Assembly (NCBI GenBank): GCA_022575985.1
Contig: JAKSXM010000141.1
Location: 186,001-250,000 of the forward strand
DNA from: Anagrus nilaparvatae
Taxonomy: Eukaryota > Arthropoda > Insecta > Hymenoptera > Mymaridae
Length of the DNA: 64,000 nt
Direction of reading: 5' to 3'
This document shows positions 32,160 through 44,511 of the stretch, piece by piece; within the stretch, counting starts at the first letter, position 1, and every line of letters starts with the position of its first letter. The notes beneath the pieces are model-generated. The model ran no database searches and was not told where the DNA came from. It was given only the letters and a program-made list of their open reading frames with translations. Both the position numbers and the translations under genes were made by a program.

Positions 32160-35100
32160 ATTAGAAATTATAAAATTTTAATAATTAACAAAGTAAACAT
32201 TAGTTTTTAATTAAATTAGTATTTTAGTTATGTGATATAAAATCAAGTGCTGGACTTGAAAACTTTGAAATCAGTATATGTGTTTTTAGTTAAGTGAAAT
32301 AATTTTATAAATAATTATTTATAATTATAATTATTTTTGAATAAAAAAAAAAGGAACTTTAAAATAAATTCTAAGTTTATAAAGAGAGCATCGCATTATT
32401 ATTGGTAAGCATAAGCGTAACCTCAATTTATAACTGCAGAAATTAAATGTTCTTGAGGTGCCCGCAGGTCATTTAATAATTATAAATATTTCTTTTTGTC
32501 ATAATAAATCTATGTTTAGGTCTGGGTTAAATAACAATGTTTGAAAAGCTTTCGTTAGCAAGAACCATTGTCCATTTCAATCATTCAGTATTCGGCACAG
32601 TAAAAAGAAAAACAGGATGAACTGAAATACTAAAATTTTGATGTCCAGGTAACTATATAACCTAATGGTATTTACTTATAGAATCATTTGTTTTATTAAA
32701 ACTCTAATTTAAGCTAGTTCAGTCCAGTACGTGCCAGTGACTTGCAAATCGCATCATATGTTATTGGAGCTCAATTTTGCTTATCAACTTTTAAAGATTA
32801 TAATTTTAACGTTATAGGAAATACAACTCGTTCTCATCTTTTTGTACTTACTAAGCAGCCTGTTAATTAATCTTGCTGATTTTCGTTCGATATTTCAATG
32901 ATCCTCTAGGAGACGTATTTCGATTTCACGACAGGTGGGCGCGAAAGACGACTTCTCGTTGGATCATGAAGATGGCGTCACCGACCGGTAATGCCATAAG
33001 AAATATACCAAATCATAATAATAAAAATAACATGAATTGTAATAATTACAATTGATCATAGTATAATTTCTTAAATTTTTGCGTTTTATTTTGATATTCG
33101 TGTCGATTTTTATTAACAACAAATTCGCGTTCTATCTAACTAAAAATTTTAAATATAAAATAAAGTCCCTAGAATAGTAACTTATTCCGGCCAATCAGCG
33201 CGCGCGTGGAAAGAGATGGAGACAGGTGGCGTCCCTTTAGACTTCGGTTGCTCCCAAGCGTCTCATTCCTCTTTTGGAGGTCTTGCTTGACGCATCGTAT
33301 ATTTGTGAACGAGAACTTTCTTGCTGTTGAAGCCGCTGTCCAGGAGTCAATTATTAAATTTTCGTAGTTTGTGTGTGTGTGCCTGCTGAAAATAGAATTT
33401 GTGAGGATACCTGGTGGAAACTTCGTAGCTTGGCCAAGTGACAGGATTTTCCAAACAAAGTGGAAAAAGTGGGTCTCTTTTATAGACCGTGACTGGAAGA
33501 GTTCCAGTCAGTGTACAAAAAGTGGGCTGAAAGGCTGCGACTGGACGTGGTCCAGTCGGTGTTTATCTTTGAGTAACTACCAGGTTTTTTTTTATTTTCT
33601 TTGTGTGATTGAGTGTGTGAATGTGTTATTTTTTTTTTTTGAATTGATTTCTGAGCAGCGTCAACAAACCTCATAAGCCTTGCCCTTTTCAGGGCAGGCA
33701 CAAATAAATTATACGTAAGAACGTCTGCTCAGATTCTGCTCAAGTCAAGTTTCTTTCTTTTAATAAAATTATAATAAAAATTAACCTCACTTTCCTCATC
33801 CTTTTTCCTTCCTCTTTTTTTTTTTATATTTTATTAATATTATTTATTTACACAGCCAATTACTTATCCAAGAGTACACTGGTTAAGCTCATCTATGAAT
33901 AAATTGTGAGTCGAAAAATGATTTGGAGCAATATATCTTTATATAACATAAAGTTAAGGTAATTCGACTTATAAGATACCAAATTTTAGGATGTCTGTGC
34001 ATGTTTAAGCTAGCGAATATAGCTAAAAAACAACTACCCTCATTTAGGATGTTTTTAGTTAGTAGCAATATAATAAAATTAAAAATAATTATCTCTACAG
34101 GAAGAGAAAAAGATTAAGTATTTAATTGATATTTTACTCAAAATCATTTTTTAAATTTAGTAAAAGACATATTAATTCCATCAAATCAGTTTTATTAATT
34201 TAATTAGTTATGAAAAAATTGCAAAAGAAAATTCATTAATTCTTATGTTACAAAAATTTACATATTAAATAGGGGAGTGTTTTTCTTTAACCTACCCACC
34301 CCCAGATAAAAGTAGAAAGTGCATTTTTTCATATTTTCTGGTACGCCATTATGGAAAATTGGAAAACATGTTGGCGTGAAAAATTAAAAATTATACCTCC
34401 AAGATATCAACTTTTCCTAGGAGGTTTCATGTTTATCTCGAAGATTCTCCAGGAGATAGCAGAAATCTTTTTGGGATAATAATATACCTTACGGTAAATC
34501 TTATCATATCATTTACCATATGTTTCAACCACTGGTAAATCAGATGAGAAATAAATGATTGTTTATAAATAATTATGTTTGTTTTTGTGCAAGACCCACT
34601 GTAACAGCGTAACATTTTTTGTTGAAGATTCCCTTAGTAATTAATAAATGAAAAAACTTGTTTTAAAAATTAAGTAATTTTTATTCATATTTTTGCAACT
34701 TTTATTGTTTTACTCCTATAATATAAAAATTTATTAATAAAATCTTAAGAATTTATTTTAATTAAACTTGAAAATGATAATTTTTAAGGTTTCTTTAAAT
34801 ATAAAAAATAAATTTGACATCTTTTTTTGCTTTTGAGCTACAATAAGTTTACACCGAGATGAACTTTCCGCAAAGTTAAAAATATTCATTATGAATACAA
34901 TTAATTTTTGAGTATTAATTTGCATTCGAGACATTTATTTTACTTTTATACACTTTGTTGAAAGAAAAACTTTTTTCCTCCAGTACCATGATCCAATCAG
35001 CTATATTCGCTAGCTTAAACATGCACAGACATCCTAAAATTTGGTATCTTATAAGTCGAATTACCTTAACTTTATGTTATATAAAGATATATTGCTCCAA

Positions 35101-35930
35101 ATCATTTTTCGACTCACAATTTATTCATAGATCAGCTTAACCAGTGTACTCTTGGATAAGTGATTGGCTGCTTAGTAAGTACAAAAAGATGAGAACGAGT
35201 TGTATTTCCTATAACGTTAAAATTATAATCTTTAAAAGTTAATAAGCAAAGTTGAGCTCCAATAACATATGATGCGATTTGCAAGTCACTGGCACGTACT
35301 GGACTGAACTACCTTAAATTAGAGTTTTAATAAAACAAATGATTCTATAAGTAAATACCATCAGGTTATATAGTTACCTGGACATCAAAATTTTAGTATT
35401 TCAGTTCATCCTGTTTTTCTTTTTACTGTGCCGAATACTGAATGATTGAAATGAACAATGGTTCTTGCTAACGAAAGCTTTTCAAACATTGTTATTTAAC
35501 CCAGACCTAATCCAAGTTATTAATATCACCCAGCAGGCTAATCAGACATAAACATAGATTTATTATGACAAAAAAAAAATATTTATAATTATTAAATGAC
35601 CTTCAGGCACCTCAAGAACATTTAATTTCTGCAGTTACAAATTGAGGTTACGCTTATGCTTACCAATAATAATGCGATGCTCTCTTTATAAACTTAGAAT
35701 TTATTTTAAAGTTCCTTTTTTTTATTCAAAAACAATTATAATTATTATTTATAAATAATTATTTATAAAATTATTTCACTTAACTAAAAACACATATACT
35801 GATTTCACAGATTCAAGTCCAGCACTTGCTTTAAAATCACAACTAACAGTGTAACACTAACTTCAAATACTAATTTAATTAAAAACTAATGTTTACCTTG
35901 TTAATTATTAAAATTTCAAATTTTATAATA
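32160..35930. mobile_element. Large inverted-repeat (foldback) element
   Basis: The left arm (about 32160-32860 plus 33858-34024) and the right arm (34999-35930) are reverse complements with scattered differences. Examples are CCAGTACGTGCCAGTGACTTG and its complement, and AGCGAATATAGCT at the inner ends. The arms total roughly 870-930 bp and enclose a 970-bp AT-rich spacer without a credible ORF. The right arm has an extra stretch of about 45 bp near 35510-35555. The left arm is split by a solo LTR. No transposase was found. Confidence 0.82.
32861..33852. mobile_element. Solo LTR, 992 bp
   Basis: The sequence begins TGTTAATTAATC and ends TTATTTACA, with canonical TG...CA ends, and is flanked by the 5-bp duplication CAGCC (32856-32860 and 33853-33857). 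The uninterrupted right arm of the surrounding inverted repeat shows the empty site (GGCTG once, at 35163-35168), which confirms a clean insertion. A polyadenylation-like AATAAA lies at 33704. A 5-bp duplication fits Pao/Bel or Ty3 elements. Confidence 0.88.
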
Positions 35931-36774
35931 AAATTTTTTCTTTATAAGTTTTAAATATTTTTATGTAAATTCGGGTTAAAGAAAATTTTCGAATAATTAT
36001 GTATGGTTTTTACAAAAAAAGAAAGAAAATGTTTTGAACAAATAAATAAAAATTTATACTGTAAATATAAATTTATTTACTTGTGATTCTATTTTTAGGA
36101 GGACAGTCCCTAAATTCCTCTAGGGCCGTACTGACTATTATTATATTTAGTTAATTATTATTATATTATTAATAAAATTAACAAAACGTAAAAAAAAATA
36201 ATAAAAATATTAAATGATTAGGGGAGAAGCGTGTAGGTTGGCAGACGCGAAAAAATTGAATTTCAAATTATTTTTACTCTTAAAATAATCAAGTTTTTGA
36301 GATAATATTTTTGTTAAATTAAAGTTTGGACCCTTTTTTACTAGCACAGTTATTTTTTTGAAAAGATTCTCTTATGTAATGGAAAATATTTGTTAAAAAA
36401 AAAATAAGTTTTTCGGTCGGTTGGCGCACATTAAAATGTTAATGTTTTTATAAATAAAGTAAATAAAAACATTTAAATTCTTCATCAAATTAATTCTTAA
36501 CATCTTTTTACATAAAAACATAAATTTTTTTTCGTAATTTTCAAAATTTCCACTTCACTTATTTTTTGTAAACACACAACAACGTAACCTTACGCTTGGA
36601 ACCTACATATTTTTACAAAAATTAATGAATTAATTAAATATTTTTATATAATTATCATAATATTATGTAATTTAATAGTTATAGGTTCATTATTTTCATG
36701 AATATTTAGAATAATAAACAAAATTATTGCACTGTTTTGCAAAACAATTCCTACTATTCTTGCACCAAGTAACC
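35931..36774. other. AT-rich DNA without recognisable gene
   Basis: GTAGGTTGGCAGACGCGA near 36233 faces GCTGCGCCTACCAACCC near 36782, which hints at a further inverted-repeat element, but the pairing is short. Confidence 0.4.
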
Positions 36775-37373
36775 TGTCTGGGCTGCGCCTACCAACCCGA
36801 TTTTACACTTTTTTTAAAATTTTATTTATTGTTTTTTTAATAAATTATTTAAAAAAATTGCGATGATGTATTTTTAAATTAAAGCGTATATAATTTAGTA
36901 ATTACATAAATAAAACCTTTTAAAGATATTTTTCCATGAATAAATTTTTGAGTTTTTGAACCCACATTCAAACACAAAAACACATCATATATTTAATTAC
37001 TTTATTTATAAAAATTATGCAACTTAATTAAATTTTATTTTTTTTAACTTAGATAATAGTGTTAATATCTTTATGTCTGGGCTGCGCCTACCAACCCGAT
37101 TTTACACTTTTTTTAAAATTTTATTTATTGTTTTTTTAATAAATTATTTAAAAAAATTGCGATGATGTATTTTTAAATTAAAGCGTATATAATTTAGTAA
37201 TTACATAAATAAAACCTTTTAAAGATATTTTTCCATGAATAAATTTTTGAGTTTTTGAACCCACATTCAAACACAAAAACACATCATATATTTAATTACT
37301 TTATTTATAAAAATTATGCAACTTAATTAAATTTTATTTTTTTTAACTTAGATAATAGTGTTAATATCTTTAA
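36775..37373. repeat. Perfect tandem duplication, unit 299 bp
   Basis: The segment starting TGTCTGGGCTGCGCCTACCA is repeated head to tail with a period of 299, and I saw no difference between the copies. This is either a very recent duplication or an assembly artefact. Confidence 0.9.
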
Positions 37374-38355
37374 TTTTCAACAAAAATTTTATGAAAAAAG
37401 TAACCGTGTTTTAAGGAATAAGGGTGTGCCTGGTGAAAATTTGTCCAAAAGAAAATGATTAATGATTTTTTGAAAAATGAATTAGTTAACAACGATTTTA
37501 AGAAATTATTGTTATTTATTTTGAATTTAAAAAATTTGTTAAGTGAGAAATTACACATAAAATACTAATACAAATATTAATAGTTAAACTTTTTTAAATT
37601 GTTTAAATAAAAAAAACTTATGATATTTGTTAAAAAGATTTAACAAAAACTTAAAGTTAAACTTACCGCGAGTACTACGTGTGTAAGGTTTCAGCTCAAA
37701 AATTAAAAGATCCCTACCAGCCTAAACATGGGTTTTTATAAAAATTGATAAGAATAGTCTAGTTCTCTACTTTCCTCCCACGCGCTGAATCCGATATGTC
37801 GACCTTTTATTGGTCGATAAGTTTCCCCCATTAGACAAAAATTCCCTATTAGAGAAACTTTCCTATTATTATTCTCAATGCTAGTTTCTCCCATAATAAA
37901 ATAGAGTGGAAAAATGATGACATCGCAAGATCTTCCGATATTCAGGGTATATTCTTAAGCTGATAGGGACTAATTTATGTATTTTTAAAACAAAAGGGCT
38001 TTAAAACAAAAGGGGAGTTCCCGTTTTTCATTATTCTAAACTTATGCTCATGTTTTTAAAAATTGCGAACATTAAAACTTAATTTAAACAATTTAGCAAA
38101 ATTTAGATCCGAAAATTAAGTCATTACGACAATGAAAAAGTTAAATTTTATTTAAAACTGATTTTCTTTTAAAAAGAAAACCACGTAAAATTCCTGAGTT
38201 AATAGTCATTCCCTTTTAGATACGGAGGCTAGAAGTATAAAAAGTTAAAAAATTATTTTGCTGATACAAAAGACGTTAGTAAAAGATTTTGTAGGGATTA
38301 CCGTCCGAATCAAGACTGGGTTTCAATTTGTTTTATGGTTCACTGATTAAGAATC
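37374..38355. other. AT-rich DNA without recognisable gene
   Basis: Nothing recognisable; a GC-richer patch lies near 37720-37860. Confidence 0.5.
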
Positions 38356-38361
38356 ATTAAA

Positions 38362-38851
38362 AACTGCTTCATATACTCAACCTATACGTTTTTAGGTATA
38401 ATTTGAGTACTTGATATATTATAAAATTAACTATATAGTTTAAGTAATTAATATAGTTATTAATGATTCATACATAGCAAGCCCTAAGAAGAGCAACTTT
38501 GTCCTATGAGGGCTTTAAAAATACTGTTGGGATTTTCAGATCGTCATAAAGTGATTTTGCCACCCAAAAAGTGTTTATCTTGAGTTCTTTACCTTGTTCT
38601 CAAGGATATTACAAGAAAAAGACCTAATAAGGGCTATATAGCCCTTTTAGAGCTCTTCATATACCATTTGAGTATTTAGCTTCCAGAATATCGTATATTT
38701 TGAGTTATAATGTAAGCATTTATTATTTGTACTTAGAAGCCCTTAAAAAATCATTTTTGCCTTTTAAGGACTTACACATACGTTGGGTTTTAGGGACCAA
38801 TTTTATTGAAATCAGCGACCCAAAATACGTATAGGTTGATTATTTGAAGCA
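38362..38851. mobile_element. Possible small inverted-repeat element
   Basis: CTGCTTCATATACTCAACCT (38362-38381) recurs in inverted form near 38832-38851 with three or four mismatches. No target duplication is clear. Confidence 0.35.
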
Positions 38852-38989
38852 GAGCGCGTTAATCTTCAAAACCTGATTCTTCTGGAAGACCAATGATATC
38901 AATGACTTAATTATCAATAACTTTAACCAAATTTTTATGGAATAAACTTATCCGAAGAAGTTATCAGGTTGTAAACGCCTAAACCATCA

Positions 38990-39345
38990 GTTTCTCCTCT
39001 GCTGTTAGAAGAGTTTTCAGACGACGCATCTGATTCAGATGCTAAAAGATTATTATAAACAGTATTAATTAATATTGAATAATAAATAATATTAACAAAA
39101 ATTTCAAGAAAATAAATTAGTTCTACCCTCGTGATCTTCTTTCTCGCTCAAATTAATTAAATATTTAATGTTTGGCAATTCACATTTATTTAAATCTTTC
39201 AAATTAAGATGGTAATCTGAAAAATTATTATGAATAATGTTAATCAATATTTAAATAAAAACAATATTAACAATCAAAGTTTGCGGAAAAAGACTTACCT
39301 TAATTATTCCGTTGTTAGAATCCAACTTTTCTTCGAATAGGGCAT
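38990..39345 (-). pseudogene. Copy of an intron-containing module, three exon pieces
   Basis: On the minus strand this matches the plus-strand module at 52370-52710 through both exons and introns. Exon 1 ends near 39302 with EEKLDSNNGI-like residues and GTAAGT. Exon 2 gives DLNKCELPNIKYLINLSEKE-like residues and ends before GTAGAACT. Exon 3 follows TTTTAG and gives ASESDASSENSSNSRGE. Both introns are about 80-90 bp with GT...AG ends. Unlike the other copy, exon 3 does not run into a Penelope element. I recognise no protein family. Confidence 0.6.
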
Positions 39346-39399
39346 GCAGATTTAAGTACTATTGTTTAAAAAAACATTTTTTGATATCACTCCCTTAAA

Positions 39400-40950
39400 T
39401 GGAGTAACAAGATGATATTTTCCAGAGATTCTATATGAAAATGGATTTTTGGAAATAGGGACGGGGAAGTTCCTGTCAAAAAATAACATAATAAACAAAA
39501 ATCAATTTGGTTTTTTAAGAAACATAGGTACCAAAGAAGCCCTTGCTAAAGCTGGTGATTTGATCTATAACAACATTGACAAGGAAATTCCTACAATCAT
39601 CACCTTCCTTGATTTAGCAAAGGCTTTCGATACCGTTGATCATAGAATTTTATTATCTAAACTCTACAGATATGGAATAAGAGGTGGGCCTCTGGAATTG
39701 TTGAGAGATTACTTATCAGACAAAACACATAGAGTAAAAATAAACAACGTATTTAGTGATTTCAAAAATGTCTCAATAGGTGTACCTCAAGGTGCAATAC
39801 TTGGTCTCCTACTTTTCTTATTATACATTAATGACTTTCTATTCTCCCTAAAAACTGTATTTTCTCATACGCAGATGACACTGCAATAGTAAGTAGTGAC
39901 AAAAATTGGAAATTGGCCAAAAAAAATGACTATAACTAAAAAATGACTATCTTAACAAAATTTATAATTGGTTGAATCAAATCTATCTATCATTAAATAT
40001 GAAAAAACAGTTTTCATGGCATTTGGATCTTACACTAATAGTATTCCTAAAAAAATTGAGATTTTTATTGAGAACCATAAACTAATCAGAGTAGAACAGA
40101 TAAAATATTTGGACGTCATATTTCACCCTTACTTAAAATGGAATCACCACATAGATTCAATATTAAAAATAACTCGATATTTATTATTTGTACTCAGAAA
40201 AATGTCTTTATATGTTAATAAAAATGTACTGCTTTTGATCTATTATGCACTTTTTCAAAACATCGCTTTTTATGGTATCGAGACTTGGGGTGAAGCCTAT
40301 AATAATGTCTCTAATTCTTTAAAGAAATACAATACAGATTACTAAAAATTATAAACGTTGACCAATATAATTTTCTTTCCATTAAACAATCTTTTATCCT
40401 GCATTCCATGCTTACTCATTATGACCGACTCAAAACTGAATTCATAAATAGTACTAGTATAACTAGAAATAAAAATCATTCTATAAAAATTAATAAATCA
40501 ATTGGCTTTAAAAATCATAAATATATAGCTACTAAATACTTCAGCTCACTTTCTACACAATTAAAGACACTAAATTTCAGTAAAAAAACAATAAAAAATA
40601 AACTTAAAAAACACATACTCTCTTCTAAGTTTAAAATTTAAAAACCTCTTTTTTTTAGTAAAAAACATCTTTTTTTTTTTAATATTAGCATTGAACTTTT
40701 TGACTTATAATTGTAATTTATAGATTGTAACTCTAAATTGACTAAAATTTTATTATTGTGTTAAAATTTTTACATTATATAGTCTCTTTTTTTTATTTTC
40801 TTTTATGAATTCAAATTTTTTATAATTATTGTATTGTATACTCCTTTATATGTACCAGTACATGCACACGGATTGACTTGACAATCTCTGCATGGTACTC
40901 TAATATTTTTGTTTTTTTACATAAGTATTTTGTATTACTTGTAACAATAA
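39400..40950 (+). pseudogene. CR1/jockey-like LINE, 5'-truncated, with RT
   Basis: The plus strand encodes most of a LINE reverse transcriptase. An ORF at 39449-39889 carries NKNQFGFLRNIGTKEAL, TFLDLAKAFDTVDHRILL and SIGVPQGAILGLLLFLLYIN. After a frameshift the active-site SYADDTAI appears near 39868. A second ORF (39968-40345) continues with QIKYLDVIFHPYLKWNHHI, and a third (40408-40641) gives the C-terminal part ending in KKHILSSKFKI. A 300-bp 3' UTR ends in an AATAAA-rich tail. Upstream sequence, endonuclease included, is missing. At least two frame breaks make it inactive. Confidence 0.85.
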
Positions 40951-41494
40951 ATAAAATAAAATAAATATTTCTTTAGGATATTATTGATCAATAATGGAAC
41001 CAAATTTTTTGTTATTAATAAAAAACAATTTTTATTGTATCAACGTTTCGATTACATTAAGTAATCCTTATCAAGATTCTACAAAAAAATTTTTTTAAAA
41101 AATTAAAAATCTATCATAAATATTATTATTAATATAAACCTTACCAAAAAAATTTATTTTTTAAACATAACCTCAAATTAACAAATCCTTAACATAATAA
41201 CATTTACATAAACTTTTAACTTTTTTTAACCATAAATTCATTAAATATTTTTTAATATTTGTTTTTAATTTTACTTTCTTTTTGTGTGTGATTATTAAAT
41301 TTAATTCATTTAACATTTTTTTACTAAAAATAAATGTTAAAATTTGTCATGCTTCTATTGTTTACAAAATGTCAACACACACTGTACAATTCTATATCAA
41401 TAACTTATGTATAATATTTACAGCTGTTTATTATATAATATACACTAACACAAGAACACAAAGTAACTTATCATCATTTATATACACGGTGATA

Positions 41495-42357
41495 TTATTG
41501 CATGTACTTTACATATTTTTTAATATTATTTATGGAATTTTTAAATACATATTGTAAACCATTGCAGTCACTCATTCTGTTCATTGTATTATCATGGAAT
41601 TCAATATTAAACATTTCAGAAAACAATCTTTTGTTCTTGTTTCTTTCTCTATCAATTATTTTAACATTTTTAAAATCCATAGATTTGCACTTATTCTTTT
41701 TTAAATGTGAGTAAAGAGCAGATTTTTTATTACAATTTTCAACATCTTTTTCATGTTCTTTTACTCGTGTTCCAAGTTTTCTTTTGCTTTGGCCAATATA
41801 TGTACAATCACAGTCATTACAATCTATTTTATAGACAATATTAGAAATTTCTTCTGTCTTACACTTATCTTTTCCCAACCTAATTAAATTATCAAACTTA
41901 CTATTTAAATTATTTATTGGTAATATATCTAAGTTTTTTAGCATATTATTCAGTTCAATAGTAATATTTTTATAAAAAGGTAAGACAAACCAAGATTTTT
42001 TTCTTTTTATTTGCACCTGACTACTATTACCGTTTTCCAAGTTATTTTTGTTTGATATTAATTTCAATCTATTTTTAATATTTTTATCAATAAATCTTTC
42101 AGGATAATTATTTTTTAACAATAACTCTTTTATTAAAGATAAATTTTTTTGTTGGAATTTTTTATTAGCTAATAATATACTTTTATCCACTAAACTGTAA
42201 ACAATTGCTTTTTTCTGTGATACTGGATGGTGTGATAAAAAGTTTAAATATCTTCCAGAAAAAGTTTTCTTTCTAAACCAATCAGTAATTATTTTATCAC
42301 TATTGTCATTCCTTATCAATAATAAGTCTAAAAAACTAATTTCTTTATTATCATTTT
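41495..42357 (-). pseudogene. Penelope-like RT end plus GIY-YIG endonuclease
   Basis: The minus-strand frame is open from 42357 (the nominal Met lies at 42319) to 41495. It begins inside the C-terminal part of a Penelope-type reverse transcriptase, with ISFLDLLLIRNDN and KKTFSGRYLNFLSHHPVSQK. A linker with RKKSWFVLPFYKN follows. The GIY-YIG nuclease shows NIVYKIDCNDCDCTYIGQSK, then GTRVKEHEKD, and ends KYVKYMQ. The RT palm with its active site is absent because of 5' truncation. The nuclease domain itself looks intact. Confidence 0.9.
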
Positions 42358-42359
42358 CA

Positions 42360-42590
42360 AAATCTGCTCTTTACTCACATTTAAAAAAGAATAAGTGCAA
42401 ATCTATGGATTTTAAAAATGTTAAAATAATTGATAGAGAAAGAAACAAGAACAAAAGATTGTTTTCTGAAATGTTTAATATTGAATTCCATGATAATACA
42501 ATGAACAGAATGAGTGACTGCAATGGTTTACAATATGTATTTAAAAATTCCATAAATAATATTAAAAAATATGTAAAGTACATGCAATAA
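42360..42590 (+). pseudogene. Inverted duplicate of the GIY-YIG C-terminus
   Basis: On the plus strand the last 76 codons of the same protein are repeated, from KSALYSHLKKNKC to KYVKYMQ, identical to the minus copy in translation. The apparent ORF start at 42303 reads through antisense RT sequence and is not real. Confidence 0.9.
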
Positions 42591-43009
42591 TATCACCGTG
42601 TATATAAATGATGATAAGTTACTTTGTGTTCTTGTGTTAGTGTATATTATATAATAAACAGCTGTAAATATTATACATAAGTTATTGATATAGAATTGTA
42701 CAGTGTGTGTTGACATTTTGTAAACAATAGAAGCATGACAAATTTTAACATTTATTTTTAGTAAAAAAATGTTAAATGAATTAAATTTAATAATCACACA
42801 CAAAAAGAAAGTAAAATTAAAAACAAATATTAAAAAATATTTAATGAATTTATGGTTAAAAAAAGTTAAAAGTTTATGTAAATGTTATTATGTTAAGGAT
42901 TTGTTAATTTGAGGTTATGTTTAAAAAATAAATTTTTTTGGTAAGGTTTATATTAATAATAATATTTATGATAGATTTTTAATTTTTTAAAAAAATTTTT
43001 TTGTAGAAT

Positions 43010-43043
43010 CTTGATAAGGATTACTTAATGTAATCGAAACGTT
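43010..43043 (+). ncRNA. Hammerhead-ribozyme-like motif in Penelope terminal repeat
   Basis: CTTGATAAGG, a GATTAC/GTAATC stem and CGAAACG follow the order of the hammerhead core (CUGAUGA, stem II, GAAA). The first block deviates from consensus. The mirror copy lies at about 41042-41075. Hammerhead motifs in the terminal repeats of Penelope-like elements are known; activity of this one is doubtful. Confidence 0.45.
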
Positions 43044-43122
43044 GATACAATAAAAATTGTTTTTTATTAATAACAAAAAATTTGGTTCCATTATTGATCA
43101 ATAATATCCTAAAGAAATATTA

Positions 43123-43375
43123 AATTTTAAGTAAGGAACGATAAAAATTTGAAGATTTATTAAAATAAAATAAATAAATAAAAAGGGCAGCACCGATTCC
43201 CTACTATGTATCATTTTTAACCGAAAATATTGATTTCTTCTATAAACATTGTAAACATTTAAAGCTGTTAATGATAATAAAATTCATCTATTACTTATTG
43301 TTAATTCCACTAAATTTAATATTTATATTAAAATTATAAATGTGTATTAAGTATATTTATTATTACTATTATAGT
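43123..43375. other. AT-rich spacer
   Basis: Nothing recognisable. Confidence 0.5.
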
Positions 43376-43379
43376 CTTT

Positions 43380-44270
43380 ATTTAGCCAAGCAAAAATGAT
43401 ATAATACATAAATATACAATATATACATAAAAAATAAATAAAATTTAATACATTAGAATACTTATAAAATGTATCTGTTAGGATATTGAATCTATATACA
43501 ATTATTCTATTAAAATACGAAGCTAGTAATATATAATCAAAATATATGACTAGTAAAAGTGATTTTGGTCAAATCTTTGGATTAATAGTCAAATGCATAA
43601 CACATTGGAATGTACAACAAGTCGGTAATTAATAATAAGAAAAAGAAAATTTTTGAATACTTTAATACATGACTTTGGTTGATTTAATACAAAATTTATA
43701 ATGATTTATAAATCTCTGCTGTATAAATACTGTCTAATGGTCTTTTTAAAACGTGTAAATGAATGTAGGTCACGTATACATGGTGGAATATTATTCCAGA
43801 AATGAGCATATTTGACTTAAAAATTATTCCTCAGTCAGTTGTAATATAAGATGGTATTTTCAAGTCTTTAAGAACACCGTGTGATGGTTTGTCAGATTTG
43901 TAAAGTTCAAATAAAGATAGAAGAAAAGGAGGTTCCTTCATGCGTATTAGTCTATACAAGGTTAAGGCTGCAAAGTAATTGGTACGGGTTTTTATACTCA
44001 TCCAATTAAGTTATCGCCTAAAAAGTGTGATGTGGTCTTTTCGTCTTAGGCAAAAAATATAACGTACACAGGAGTTTGACAGTCTTTGCAGTTGGTCAGT
44101 CAGTTCATTGTAAATTTCTGAGTACACTGCATTACAATAGTCTAGATGGGGGACTATTAAGGTTTCTACCAGACGCTTACGTAAGGTTTGGGATGTGTAC
44201 GGTTTAATGATTCTAAACATAGTGCTCTGTTAACTTTGTTTGTTATGTTTTTAATTTGATACTGCCTTTA
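43380..44270 (-). pseudogene. CR1/jockey-like LINE, C-terminal end and 3' UTR
   Basis: On the minus strand an ORF (44011-44220) carries KRLVETLIVPHLDYCNAVYS and NSCVRYIFCLRRKDHIT, the region after the RT palm in CR1/jockey-group elements. Past a stop the protein continues with LNWMSIKTRTNYFAALTLYR, FELYKSDKPS and NNIPPCIRDLHSFTRFKK, ending near 43720. Noncoding sequence to about 43380 is probably the 3' UTR. The family differs from the LINE at 39400-40950. It is severely truncated and interrupted by stops. Confidence 0.8.
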
Positions 44271-44510
44271 TGTATTGGGAAGATAACTTCAAGCATCTCT
44301 TTTAGTTTCTCACGCGGTTAAATCCTAAAAAGTCATTAAAAAAATAATTTTAACCTATTATAATTCAATATTAGTTTATGCTAATTGAATAACTAAATTT
44401 CTTGTAAGCACATAAGAAACAATTACTTTATTTTAATTAACAATTACGTGTGATTCGAATCGCAGTCTCAAAAATACATTCAAATAATATTTAAAATATA
44501 ATAAATTTCA
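44271..44510. other. AT-rich spacer
   Basis: Nothing recognisable. Confidence 0.5.
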
Positions 44511-44511
44511 A

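Larger units (their letters stand above)
40964..43122 (-). mobile_element. Penelope-like element with 763-bp inverted repeat
   Basis: A 5'-truncated Penelope-like element on the minus strand (42357 to 40964) is joined at its 5' edge to an inverted copy of its own last 763 bp (42360-43122). The two arms, 40964-41726 and 42360-43122, are equal in length and nearly identical as reverse complements. Penelope-like elements are known for terminal repeats in direct or inverted orientation. Each arm contains the GIY-YIG C-terminus, the 3' UTR and a hammerhead-like motif. Confidence 0.9.

Noticed and set aside
34955..35140. ORF of 61 codons
   Set aside because: It lies across the edge of an inverted-repeat arm and the equivalent arm does not keep it open.
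41282..41557. ORF of 91 codons, also found at 42528-42803
   Set aside because: It is noncoding 3' region of the Penelope-like element read on the antisense strand, duplicated by the inverted repeat.
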